Positions 11,862-21,947 of a stretch of DNA of 64,000 nt are shown piece by piece. Origin of the DNA: Adiantum capillus-veneris. Its lineage: Eukaryota; Streptophyta; Polypodiopsida; Polypodiales; Pteridaceae. The translations under genes were made by a program, and so were the position numbers. Numbering within the stretch: position 1 is the stretch's first letter; every line of letters begins with the position of its first letter. The stretch is from the NCBI GenBank assembly GCA_014529385.2, contig CM043962.1, positions 125,038,470 through 125,102,469 on the forward strand, written 5' to 3'. The notes beneath the pieces were generated by a model, which made no database searches, had not been told where the DNA came from, and was given only the letters and a program-made list of their open reading frames with translations.

Positions 11862-12996
11862 ATTGTGTTTCTTTGCACACTCAAAATCAGCAGTGTTGGG
11901 AGACCCACGTGGAGTATCTCGTGATTGCTCAGGCTTCCTAGCCTCCTGTGGGCGTGGAGAGGTAGATTGTCTCTTATTCCTCTTGCATTAGGGAAAAATT
12001 GGACTCACAAAGGGGCCTTATAAGGAGTTTGACTTTCTCTCTCATGTCCAAAACGGGCGTGCGGTAAAATTTTAGCAAATCAACTCTAAACTTGGCGAAG
12101 ATTTGGCAGTTAGAATGTACTCTTCAAGCTCTTTCTATTGATATATAGCATCCCATGAGATTCCTCATATTTTGAAAGATTCTATTTTTGATTCTGTAGA
12201 TTCTAGACGGAGTTGTCACATCACAAGAGAATCAAAAATAGAATCTTTCAAAATATGAGGAATCTCATGGCGTGCTATATATCAATAGAAAGAGCTTGAA
12301 GAGTAGATTCTAACTGTCAAATCTCCGCCAAGCTTAGAGTTGATTTGTAAAAAAATCTACCGTACGTCCGTTTTGGACATGAGAGAGGAAGTCAAACTCA
12401 TTATACGGCCCCTTTGTGAGTCCAAATTTTCCCTAATGGAACGTGTGGGAGATCTACCTCACCATTGGCTCTTAGCCACATTGCTCTTAGCAAAAGTATT
12501 CTTAGAGTAGGGAACATTTCCTTTTCTCTCTTGGTCATCATCATATCTTTGTGCATCACTGATGGATTCTTCCAAAGTTTTTGGATGTTGGGTCTTGACA
12601 CGAAGATGATAGTCTTTGTCAAGACCCCTATTAAAACCCCGTATCTTTTGGAATTCATCTAGACCTTCTAGTTTTAATATGATTTCCCGATACTTCAAAA
12701 GGTACTGATGTGAGAGAGAGGCCAGACATGCGGCGTGCATCCCATGCTAACCAATTCTTATCATCTTCATTGGATTCCAAAAACTCTTTGGAGAAATAAG
12801 CTTGAAACACAGCCCAAGACAGAGGACTAGCGTCTATTGAAAATGTCATCCACCACTTATAAGCCTTGCCTTTAAGAGATAGACTTGTTTCCACAGCCGT
12901 CTTTATATCCGGGGTGTGTCTCAATCTATGAATATCACTCCATTTGTGTAAGAACGTATTGACCGCATCCTTGTTGCGATCACGCTCTTCCTCATG
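11862..12996 (-). pseudogene. Element E gag, C-terminal part, broken and split by a MITE
   Basis: Retrotransposon gag core with LKGKAYKWWMTF and AVFQAYFSKEFLESN, followed after the MITE by a zinc knuckle of the form CAKKHNLCFRCLLDQHNKKAC. A frameshift lies near 12740. The frame joins the N-terminal gag part at 45127 across C: IPEFHG on the far side continues into EERDRNKDAVNTFLHKW here. Confidence 0.82.
11986..12438. mobile_element. Foldback MITE, about 453 bp, with arms of about 210 bp
   Basis: The left arm (11986-12195) and right arm (12228-12438) are near-complete reverse complements, from CATTAGGGAAAA to TTTTCCCTAATG, around a spacer of about 32 nt. It carries no ORF and interrupts E gag. 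A TA dinucleotide just outside GGGAAAA on both sides could be the target duplication; no 8-9 bp duplication was found, so assignment to a Mutator-type foldback is not supported. Confidence 0.85.
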
Positions 12997-13270
12997 TGTA
13001 AGGTCTCCACCTGTTCTAGAAGAGGGTTACCTATATAAAATTTTAAATCTAAATTATCAATTGGCAAAAGATGCTATTCTTAGCAGGTTTCAGTGATCAG
13101 ATGTCATTTTTGAACTGTGATCCTTGTAGAACTTTTAATTCTGGTCAAATTCAATTTTTGTGAAAAACTCTCAAAAATAGAAATTTTTTTACTTCCAGCA
13201 TGGTCTAGGATCGACCGGCTCGTCAAACTGTGCACAGACCTAGATTGTCTTAAAAATAAGGTCTGGATGT
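12997..13270 (+). repeat. Element C 5' LTR, first part
   Basis: Matches 29825-30090 of the 3' LTR. It is interrupted at 13270/13271 by element B and resumes at 21948. Confidence 0.88.
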
Positions 13271-14404
13271 TGTCAGGAGTTTTTTGGAGCAAGGAATTGC
13301 GCATATGTACATACACATGCATGGTGCATCAAATAAGGAATTGCCCATTTTCCAGAGCCAGGTGGTTACGTGGGGCCCACATGTGTACAAATAGGACAGG
13401 GTGTACATAGTGCAGAGATTTTCACTATTATCAGTACTAGTGTGTTTTTTCTACAATAAGGAGGAGTTGGTAGCACGTAAAACTTCTCGAGGAAGCTATC
13501 CACGGGCCGACGACATGAGGTCAGCAGGTGCGTCAGATGGCATCTAGTGGCGTCAGGAGAGCGAACGAGGTCAATATTTGCACGCAGATGAGGACGGACA
13601 CAACGTGGGTGTTTTTTTGTGAGAGTTATGCAGAAAGGTCATCATTAGGACCAATTTTTGGGGCCACTTCACGTGGTGGCGAGATGCATTATTGGAAAAA
13701 AGCTGAGTGCCAGGTGTGCGAATGATGCAAAAAGGTGACAAATATGCACTGCGAGGTCAGTTTTTGGCCTGTTCGGGGTCCGTTTGAGGTAATCTAAAAG
13801 TCCAAGGGTGTCCAACTAATAAAGATAAGTGTGGGAACTGAAAAAACTGAGAGAAGACCAGAAAAAACGTGGAGAAGAGAGGAGGAACAGCCGCTGGTGT
13901 GTTTTTGCTCATTTTGGAGCCTGTTTTCGCCGTAAACTGCTCATCCGAGGTCGGATTTGAGCACTTTGACATTCTAGACTGGGGTTTTGGGCCGTTCCGG
14001 ACGCGATGGCGCTGTCCATTTTGCCAAATTCCTTACTCTTTTTCTGCTATTTTTCTGTGTAATCTTCTCCGGTGAGTGAAGCTTCTTCTCCAATTTGTGA
14101 TTGTATCTGGTATCTTTTACCCATATTGTGTGAGCTGTTTGCCCTATTGGTGTTGGCCCAAACTCATTTGTATCTAAACATCAGAAGTTCTCCTCTTTTG
14201 AGCTGAGTTTTTGTGTGTGTGTGTGTGTCTCTGTGTGGAGTGGGCAAGTGGATAGTCTCTTTCCTCTCACTCCAGAGGTGTGTTCCCTGTCTCGGCCAGG
14301 TGTGTTGTGTAAGCCGAGTGGTGCCCCATAGTGTGTGTGTGTATCTTCCCAAGAGTGTGTGTCGGGTCGTTATAGAGGCGCTGTGTGTGTTTTCATCCCG
14401 CTCA
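13271..14404 (+). repeat. 5' LTR of element B
   Basis: 1134 bp, from TGTCAGGAG to CCGCTCA, matching 20816-21947. It contains a GT-rich tract near 14213-14345. No gene. Confidence 0.92.
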
Positions 14405-14410
14405 CATTCT

Positions 14411-14430
14411 TTTGGTGCCCCCACAGAGGA
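14411..14430 (+). other. Probable primer-binding site of element B
   Basis: TTGGTGCCCCCACAGAGGA lies a few bases after the 5' LTR. G has TTTGGTGCCCCCACTGAGG at the same place (59883), and A has a variant. It is not the initiator-Met or Asp-type site used by other elements here. I cannot name the tRNA. Confidence 0.6.
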
Positions 14431-15153
14431 TCTTCTTCGAGTACCTTCTGCTTCAAGCTTCAAGCTTCGAGCTTCGAGCTTCGGGATTACAGGTTGCAGG
14501 TTGCAGATTACAGGTTACAGGTTACAGATACAGGTACAGGTGATTCACACAGGTACAGGTAGCTGGAGTACAGTGATATACTAGCAGTGATGTCACTTGC
14601 AGTTGTTGTGGGAATGCATCACTTGGCGCCTATTTGAGCGCATTGTCTGCTGGATTGTACGTTACTTGTGGAAACTGCCATTGTACGCATTTGTGGAGCC
14701 ATACTTGGTTGTATTTGGTAGTCCCAGCCATTTCTGAGACTTGGTCTGGAAGATAGTCATTTCTGAGACTTGACTATACGCGATTTGCATTAGCCTTCGT
14801 GTGAGGGTCGATAGCGTGAGGTTTTTATTGAGCTGGGGGATTCTCAAATGTGGAGATCCTTTCGGTGATACAGGTAGCTGGAGCATCCTTTTTGTGACCT
14901 CGCCATAGGCTATGTACTAGTGAGTCCTACTTGATGCTCGGGTTCTATTGTTGACAGTTTATGCATACATATATAGTCTATATTTTGGGTTCCTACTGCT
15001 CTATTTCTGGGGAAACTCTGCCAAAATTTTTCCAAGTTATGATGGCTGGTTTTTTGGTATTTTGAGCCATTTATGCTGTTATGCTGCTGAATTTCTTGCA
15101 AAATCAGAGGTTGAGTCAGGTGTGCCTTCTTGGGAGATTCATGGTTGGCTTTA
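14431..15153 (+). other. Leader region of element B, non-coding
   Basis: About 0.7 kb between primer site and leader ORF. It includes a short repeat zone at 14456-14560 built of CAGGTTACAG and CTTCGAG variants. No ORF stands out. Confidence 0.6.
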
Positions 15154-15372
15154 ATGGATGATCAAAATGGCCCTCAGTTCACTCCTTTTCATTTAACTCA
15201 AAGAATTCAGATTAATGTTCATGTGTCCAGGAAGATCTTTTTCCAGCAGCGCATAGTCTTTATGTTTGGGCCAAGAAGATTGAGAGAGATCCTGGAATGT
15301 CCTTTGCCTGTTGTAATTCCGATGATCAACTATGAAAACTCATTTGATGTGCATGTGTTTGTTATCATCTAA
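15154..15372 (+). CDS. Conserved leader ORF of element B, 72 aa, unknown function
   Basis: ATG at 15154 (MDDQNGPQFTPFHLTQ) to TAA at 15370-15372, ending 84 nt before the gag ATG. The frame extends upstream without an ATG, and related ORFs in G and F start at the equivalent Met, which fixes the start. Motifs: INVHVSRKIFFQQRIVFMFG, then a LREIL segment and VVIPMINYENSFDVHVFVII. Against A it shows 15 synonymous and 4 replacement codon differences, the pattern of a selected protein. No known domain is recognised. Being in the transcribed leader, it would be translated before gag or act as an upstream ORF controlling gag. Confidence 0.75.
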   Translation: MDDQNGPQFTPFHLTQRIQINVHVSRKIFFQQRIVFMFGPRRLREILECPLPVVIPMINYENSFDVHVFVII

Positions 15373-15456
15373 AGCTGAGCTCCATTGAAGTTTCTGGGAA
15401 TTGGGTAGTGAAAAGTTTTGGGTTCTTGCACGTGTGTTTGAAGGGGTTCTCTAGCC

Positions 15457-17155
15457 ATGGCTTTCTCTTATCCGGAGTTTCATGGAAGAAGTGATGAAGA
15501 TGTGGAGGACTTTCTGGAAAAGATGGAGGTTGCCTGCATTAGCAACCAGATTCATGACCCTACGCAAATGTTACGCCTTCTCCAAATTTGTTTGAAGAGT
15601 GATGCACGAGCTTGGTCCAAAGCATTTGAAGAGGAGTTGCGTATGGCTGATCCACCTATAAGATTGAGTTGGGACAATCTAAGGCATGAATTGGAAGTGG
15701 AGTTTGTGAAGATAGAAGATCCTGACAAGGTGTGGCAAGAACTACAGGCTTTGGTGCAAAAGGAAGGTGAGCCAGTAGATGCGTACATACGTAAGTTTTC
15801 ATTGGCATGGGAGCAAATGTGCAAGGCTTTAGCACCACAGGTACCCCCGCCTGACATGATGAAGAAGGAAAGGTTCTTGGCTGGTCTTTGGGAGAATATA
15901 CGTTGGAGAGTGGAGCTAAAGAAGCCTAGGACATATGAAGATGCACTAGAGGTATCAAGGAACAAAGAGTGGAAGTTGAGGAAAATGAGCCAGTTAGGGG
16001 TGGAGTCTTTGCCAATGAGGTCTGAATTTCAGCCTATAGACTCTTTACAAGGTCGTATGTCAGGGGTTCATCATGAACCAGTGGTTCCTGTTACTACTCA
16101 GGTTATGCCAGCAGTGGTCACTACAGCAGTGCAAGATGATGGCCTAAGGCAATACATGAGGCAAGTGGTTGATTTGATGAAGAATCTCAGCCTAAACATA
16201 CTAGGTCAATTGGGAAATAATCGAGGTCGAGGGCGGTTTGCAAATCAGTCAGGAGGTGAAGAAAGGCCTAGGAATGGTGTTGGACAAAGCAATGGTAGGT
16301 TTTGGAGGTAGACGCCCACATGTTATAATTGTGGAGAGTTGGGTCACATCAGCCCGCAATGTGATAAGCCACCAAGGATGGGGGGTGACATGTATCTATT
16401 GCCAAGACAGGTGCTAACTAGGTCAAATGATTATGGCATCGAAATTAAGGGAGACGAAGGAACCAGTGGACTGACCCAGGAGGAAAAGGAAAGGACAAAA
16501 GTGCTAAGTGTAGTCACCTTGGAGAAGGCATCAAAGCTAGAGGATACATTAGTGATGCCTATTGGGAAGAGGACCACAGAGGATAAGGAAGGAAGAAGTG
16601 CCCCAGGTCCTAGTAAGAAGAAAGGAAAGAGCCATGAAGGCGAGGATGTCAAGGCCAAGAGGAAAAGGAGAGCTCGTCGAAAGTTTCATGTTTCAGATTT
16701 TCCACTAGGGGATGGGCAATTAAGCTATGACTTGAAGGAGGATCTGACGAGCAGGAAGGCAGATGTTACTTTTGGGCAGCTTATAGAGATGGTGCCTAAG
16801 CTAAAGCGACAGTGGAAGAGGATGGTTAACCCAATGGAGAAAGAGCTAGAGAGAGGTTCAGTGAAGGTGTTGGCAATGGATGAGCTACCAGACATTTGTC
16901 CAATAGTAGATGTGTGGCATAAAAGGAAAAATTTGGGACAAGGTTACGTGGATGGCGGAGCCCAAATATGCGTCATAACACACTCATGCGTTGAGAAGAT
17001 GGGTCTCACAGTGGCTGGGGTGTCATGGATCAGATTGGCAAACCATCAAAAAGTAAAATGCTTGGGTGTTGTAAAGAGCTTAGAAGTGGAGGCATATGAT
17101 GCAAAGGTAGTGGTTGATTTTCATGTGATGCCAGCAGGGTTCAATACTGGGTAGA
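15457..17155 (+). pseudogene. Element B gag-protease, broken
   Basis: Gag starts at ATG 15457 (MAFSYPEFHGRSDEDVEDFL) and runs 284 codons to a TAG at 16309-16311. The same frame continues with a CX2CX4HX4C zinc knuckle (CYNCGELGHISPQC), a basic linker and the protease segment YVDGGAQICVITHSC. A deletion of about 20 bp near 17140 removes most of the IILGRPWL motif seen in A and shifts the frame. The TAG falls between capsid and nucleocapsid; A has a Gln codon there, so it looks like a simple mutation rather than programmed readthrough. Confidence 0.88.
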
Positions 17156-17170
17156 CCATGGTTACGTGCA

Positions 17171-20100
17171 GTGGGAGCTGTTCAAGATTGGCGACATGGT
17201 ACGATTAGCCTCTATGGAAAGACAGGTACCAAGAAGCTTTATAATATGGACACAAGGAAACGATTAGAGGAGCTTTATGAAGATGAGGATGATTCTAGTG
17301 ATGAAGACTCTTCCACGGTGACAGGTGAGGACAATGATAGCACTACCAGCAGTGATGAGGATGCTGATGTTGCATTTCTTTTGATGGACAAAGAAATACA
17401 GGAGTTTGGTTTAGTTGCATTTGCGAATGAGGTTGAAGATGAAAGTGAAGGGCCTTATGAAGTGATTGAAGGGCTGATGCAAACCAAAGTTGAGTTGTCA
17501 AAGAAGCAGGAATTAATGACGTAAATGATTAGTGGAGACCTCTCAGCTATGGAGAAGGATATATTTTTGCATATGATGGCTAGTTTTCCTGATTTGTTCA
17601 TTACTTCATATGAAGAGATCAGGGGGTTCAAGGGTGAAGAGATGCATATAGAGCTGAAAGAAGGTGCTAAGCCAGTGCGACAAAGGCTAAGAAGGATGGG
17701 TCAAGAGCAAATGGAAGCCTTGCGAGAAGAGGTGGACAAGTTATTGAAGGCGGGGTTCATAGTTCCAATGGAGACCACAGAATGGGTGAGTCCAGTTGTA
17801 GTCAGTCCAAAGAAGGATGGGAAGTGGAGAATTTGTGTGGATTTTAAACCCTTAAACGCAGCCACTAAGAAGAACCCATATCCTCTTCCATTCATCGATC
17901 AGATCTTGGATTCAGTGGCAGGTTATGAGAGGTACAGTGTGTGTGATGGTTTTTCAGGCTATTTTCAATTGAAGATTGCTCTTAAAGACCGCACAAAGAA
18001 AACTTTTATTACGCCATGGGGCTGCTATTGCTACACAGTATTGCCATTTGGGTTGTCAAATGGACCTTCCTTCTATCAAGAGAGAGCAAATTGGGTGTTG
18101 TAACCATTCATTGGTAGTTGTGTTAAAGCTTTTATGGATGACTTCTGTGTCTATAGCAGTAGGGCTGATCACCATGAGAAGCTGCAGATGGTATTGGCTT
18201 GATATGATGAATGTGGAGGACAACTAAATCCAAAGAAATGTCATCTAGCACAGCCAAGGGTGAAGTTATTGGGCCACATGGTGTCAGAAAATGGCATTGA
18301 GGCTGATCCAGACAAGGTTAAGTCTATTATTCTTCTTCCATCACCTATGAGTACGAAGCAATTGGCAACCTTTATACACAAAGTGAAGTACATGGCACGG
18401 TTTATTCCATTGTCTTCGCAGCTTCTTTATCCATTACAGCAAGTGGAAAAGCAGGATCCATTGCAATGGGATGACAAGTGTGAAGAAGTGTTTCAAGAGG
18501 TGAAAGAGGTGTTAGGGGGGTTGTCAGCCATGCAGGCTCCTGATTGGGAGAAAGTTTTTTATGTAAATCCATCAGTAGGGGATGATGCCATTGGAACCAT
18601 GCTATTGCAAAAGGGGAAGGGCAGCCATTATATGAGGCCAGTGTATTGTGCAAGCCGAGTGAAGTTGGTAGCGGAGAGAAAGTTATCGGAAGTAGAGCTA
18701 GTGATGGCCAGTGTAATATTTCCTTGTCGACGATTTCGTCATTACTTGCTACCACGGCCTTTTGTTTTCTTGACGAGTTATGCCTTTTTGCCACAGTTAA
18801 TTAATGGTACTAACATGTCAAATGTGGTGAAGAAATGGGTAATTGAGCTGCAAGAGTTTGAGTTCTCTTTTCTAGTGGAAGATAGTACAAGGGCTACCCT
18901 AGCTGATTTGTTGACCTACAAGGAGAATCCCCTTATTGTTAAGGAAGAGGTGGTGAGAAAGGTAGTTGAAGAAGTGCCACAGATCAGCAATGCACATGTG
19001 TTGTTCTTTGATGGTTCATATAGAAAGAGCCATGATGCAGCTTCAGGGGGTATAGCACTTTATGATCCAGAGGGGAAGCTAGTATGCAAGAGAGGGTTCA
19101 AATTGGATGCGCATAGTAACAATGAGGCTGAATATGCTATATTGGAAGCCGGATTACACATTTGTTTGAAGCATGGGGTTCGAAGGTTGAGCATAAAAGG
19201 TGATGCCTTGTTAGTGGTGAAGCAAGTGTTGGGTGTGTGGAAGAGCAAGAACACCTCATTGAAGGAAATGTGCTTTAGAATTAAAGGCCTGTTAAAAAAG
19301 TTTGAAGCATGGAGCATCAGACACATTGAACGTGCTCTAAATGGAGAGGCACATGAAGCAGCTCAAGGCATGCTTGGGGAGCTATTCGTGTTGAGGACCA
19401 ATTTACCTCTTTATCATGGCCGGGAAAGTTTGGCTCAAGAAGAGGAGTTTTTGCTAACAGGAATCATTCCAAAGGAGATTCAGAAGTCTAAGAAGTATGG
19501 CTTTGTGCGTAGAGCATACAGGTACAAATTGATTGGTGATGTCTTATACATGAAAGGGGTTGATCTCGTGTTGAGACGTGTACCTTGGCGGGAGGAGCTT
19601 TACAGAGTGTTGGAAGAGAATCATGAAGGCGCATGTGGTGTCCATTTTGCTCTAAAGATCACCTTGCATAAGATTTTGCAAGAGAGGTATGTATGGCCTA
19701 GTTTGCACAAGGATGTTCACCATTGGTGTAGGTCTTGCAATAGGTGTCAAGCATTTGGGAAGAGAGTGTTGAAGCCAGAGCTACGAAAAACCATTATGGC
19801 GTTTGATGTGTTTGAAAAGTGGGGGATTGATGCAATAGGCCCGTTACCTATCACAAGCAGGGGCAAAAGCTATATCTTGACGGCAATGGACTATCTCTCT
19901 AGATGGGCAGAGGCTATAGCAGTAAAACAGATCACTGCAAAGGATGTGGCAAAATTTGTGTATGATGAAATATGTTGCAAGTTTGGGGTGCCATTAGAGC
20001 TACTTTCAGATAAGGGGCCATGATTTAGAGCTAAACTGCTAGACTTCTTATGCACAAAGATGAAGATTAGGCACCAGCATACCACTCCTTATTACCCACA

Positions 20101-20787
20101 GTGTAATGGCTTAAATGAAAGATTCAATGGTGAGTTGGTACAAATTCTTTCTAAAGTGACAGAGCACCAAGGAAAGAATTGGGATTTGGAATTGCCTAGT
20201 GCATTATGGGCTTACCGTACTTCGGTGAAGACAGGTACAGGTTTACTCCATTTCATTTGGTGTATGGAAAGGAAGCAGTATTGCCTGTGGAGGTAGAGTT
20301 GCCTGCGGTCAAGATGTTAGAGAAGTTGCTTGGGTCGCCTAGTGATGCATTCAAAGAGAGGCTCTTGCAGTTACAAGAGGTCCAGTTGGATAGGATGAGC
20401 GCATTGGAGCATTATGGGCAGATGCAGGATAAGGCATTGGCAAAGATAAATGAAAAGGTTAAAAGAAAGGGTATCAAGAAACATGACTTGGTTTTGCGCT
20501 ACAATAGTAAGCTGGACAACACCTTCCAAAAGAAGTTTCAAATTAAGTGGGAAGGCCCTTTCAAGGTAGTGGAGTGTTTTCCAAATGGCACATATCAGCT
20601 GGCTAACCTGGATGGTGTTCTACATAAGTCAAGGGTAAATGGGTTGCGTCTTAAATTGTATCATGCTAGATTGATGATGGTGGAGCAAGATGAGTTGTCT
20701 GCGGATCAAGCAGTGTTGGTGAGGGATGAGGAGCCCTGTGATGCGGCAAGTCTCATATCTCTCTTTGCTGCTGCTGATCATGAATGA
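17171..20787 (+). pseudogene. Element B pol: RT, two RNase H domains, integrase; broken by few stops
   Basis: One frame from 17171 to about 20240 with stops at 17522, 18101, 18200 and 20021, then a shift to another frame to 20787. Domains: acidic linker; RT (WRICVDFKPLN, FSGYFQLKIALKD, AFMDDFCVYS); first RNase H (FYVNPSVGDDAIGTMLLQ); second, archaeal-type RNase H (LFFDGSYRKSH, NNEAEYAILEAGL, SIKGDALLVV), whose last expected Asp region reads NGEAHEAAQ; integrase with HX..H..CXXC finger (HWCRSCNRC), WGIDAIGP, LLSDKGP and NGLNERFNG; C-terminus with DLVLRYNSKLDN and FQIKWEGPFKVVE. The two RNase H domains are characteristic of Tat-like gypsy elements. Confidence 0.9.
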
Positions 20788-20791
20788 TCTA

Positions 20792-20815
20792 GCAGGCTAG
20801 GGGATGGGTAAATTA
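20792..20815 (+). other. Polypurine tract of element B
   Basis: GCAGGCTAGGGGATGGGTAA lies directly before the 3' LTR start at 20816, the place expected for plus-strand priming. Confidence 0.65.
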
Positions 20816-21947
20816 TGTCAGGAGTTTTCTGGAGCAAGGAATTGTGCATATGTACATACACATGCATGGTGCATCAAATAAGGAATTGCCCATTTTCCAG
20901 AGCCAGGTGGTTACGTGGGGCCCACATGTGTACAAGTAGGACAGGGTGTACATAGTGCAGAGATTTTCACTATTATCAGTACTAGTGTGTTTTTTCTACA
21001 ATAAGGAGGATTTGGTAGCGCGTAGAACTTCTCGAGGAAGCTATCCACGGGCTGACGACATGAGGTCAGCAGGTGCGTCAGATGGCATCTAGTGGCGTCA
21101 GGAGAGCGAACGAGGTCAATATTTGCACGCAGATGAGGACGGACACAACGTGGGTGTTTTCTTGTGAGAGTTATGCAGAAAGGTCATCATTAGGACCAAT
21201 TTTTGGGGCCACTTCACGTGGTGGCGAGATGCATTATTGGAAAAAAGCTGAGTGCCAGGTGTGCGAATGATGCAAAAAGGTGACAACTATGCACTGCGAG
21301 GTCAGTTTTTGGCCTGTTCGGGGTCCGTTTGAGGTCATCTAAAAGGCCAAGGGTGTCCAACTAATAAAGATAAGTGTGAGAACTGAAAAGATTGAGAGAA
21401 AACCAGAAAAAACGTGGAGAAGAGAGGAGGAACAGCCGCAGGTGTGTTTTTGCTCATTTTGGAGCCTGTTTTGGCCGTAAACTGCTCATCCGAGGTCGGA
21501 TTTGAGCACTTTGACATTGTAGATTGGGGTTTTGGGCCGTTCCGGACGCGATGGCGCTGTCCATTTTGCCGAATTCCTCACTCTTTTTCTGCTGTTTTTC
21601 TGTGTAATCTTCTCCGGTGAGTGAAGCTTCTTCTCCAATTTGTGATTGTATCTGGTATCTTTTACCCATATTGTGTGAGCTGTTTGCCCCATTGGTGTTG
21701 GCCCAAGCTCATTTGTATCTAAACATCAAAAGTTCTCCTCTTTTGAGCTGAGTTTTTGTGTGTGTGTGTGTCTCTGTGTGGAGTGGGCAAGTGGATAGTC
21801 TCTTTCCTCTCACTCCAGAGGTGTGTTCCCTGTCTCGGCCAGGTGTGTTGTGTAAGCCGAGTGGTGCCCCATAGTGTGTGTGTGTATCTTCCCAAGAGTG
21901 TGTGTCGGGTCTTTATGGGGGCGTTGTGTGTGTTTTCATCCCGTTCA
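20816..21947 (+). repeat. 3' LTR of element B
   Basis: 1132 bp, from TGTCAGGAG to CCGTTCA, nearly identical to the 5' LTR. Confidence 0.92.

Larger units (their letters stand above)
7289..12996 (-). mobile_element. Element E, left portion: old Ty3/gypsy retrotransposon
   Basis: Minus-strand gypsy-type element whose right portion is at 45127-46364; C is inserted between them. Only about 47 bp of its 3' LTR remain (7289-7335, ending CCTTTCA on the minus strand) fused directly to a truncated integrase, so a deletion removed the 3' end of pol and most of the LTR. The same LTR terminus occurs at 46217 and 56673, where it is followed by a TGGTAT primer site. The gag reading frame continues from 45127 into 12996 across C, showing that both portions are one element. 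Confidence 0.85.
13271..21947 (+). mobile_element. Element B: near-complete Ty3/gypsy retrotransposon with dual RNase H
   Basis: Both LTRs begin TGTCAGGAG and end TTCA/CTCA, and differ little by eye, so B is probably the youngest large element. It sits in the 5' LTR of C. Flanks GGATG (left) and GAACG (right) form a possible imperfect 5-bp duplication. Internal order: primer site, leader with conserved ORF, gag, protease, acidic linker, RT, RNase H, second RNase H, integrase, purine-rich tract. A handful of stops, a protease deletion and a late frameshift disable it. Confidence 0.93.

Noticed and set aside
16309-16311. TAG between capsid and nucleocapsid in B as programmed readthrough
   Set aside because: The A copy has a Gln codon at this point, so a simple mutation is the better explanation.
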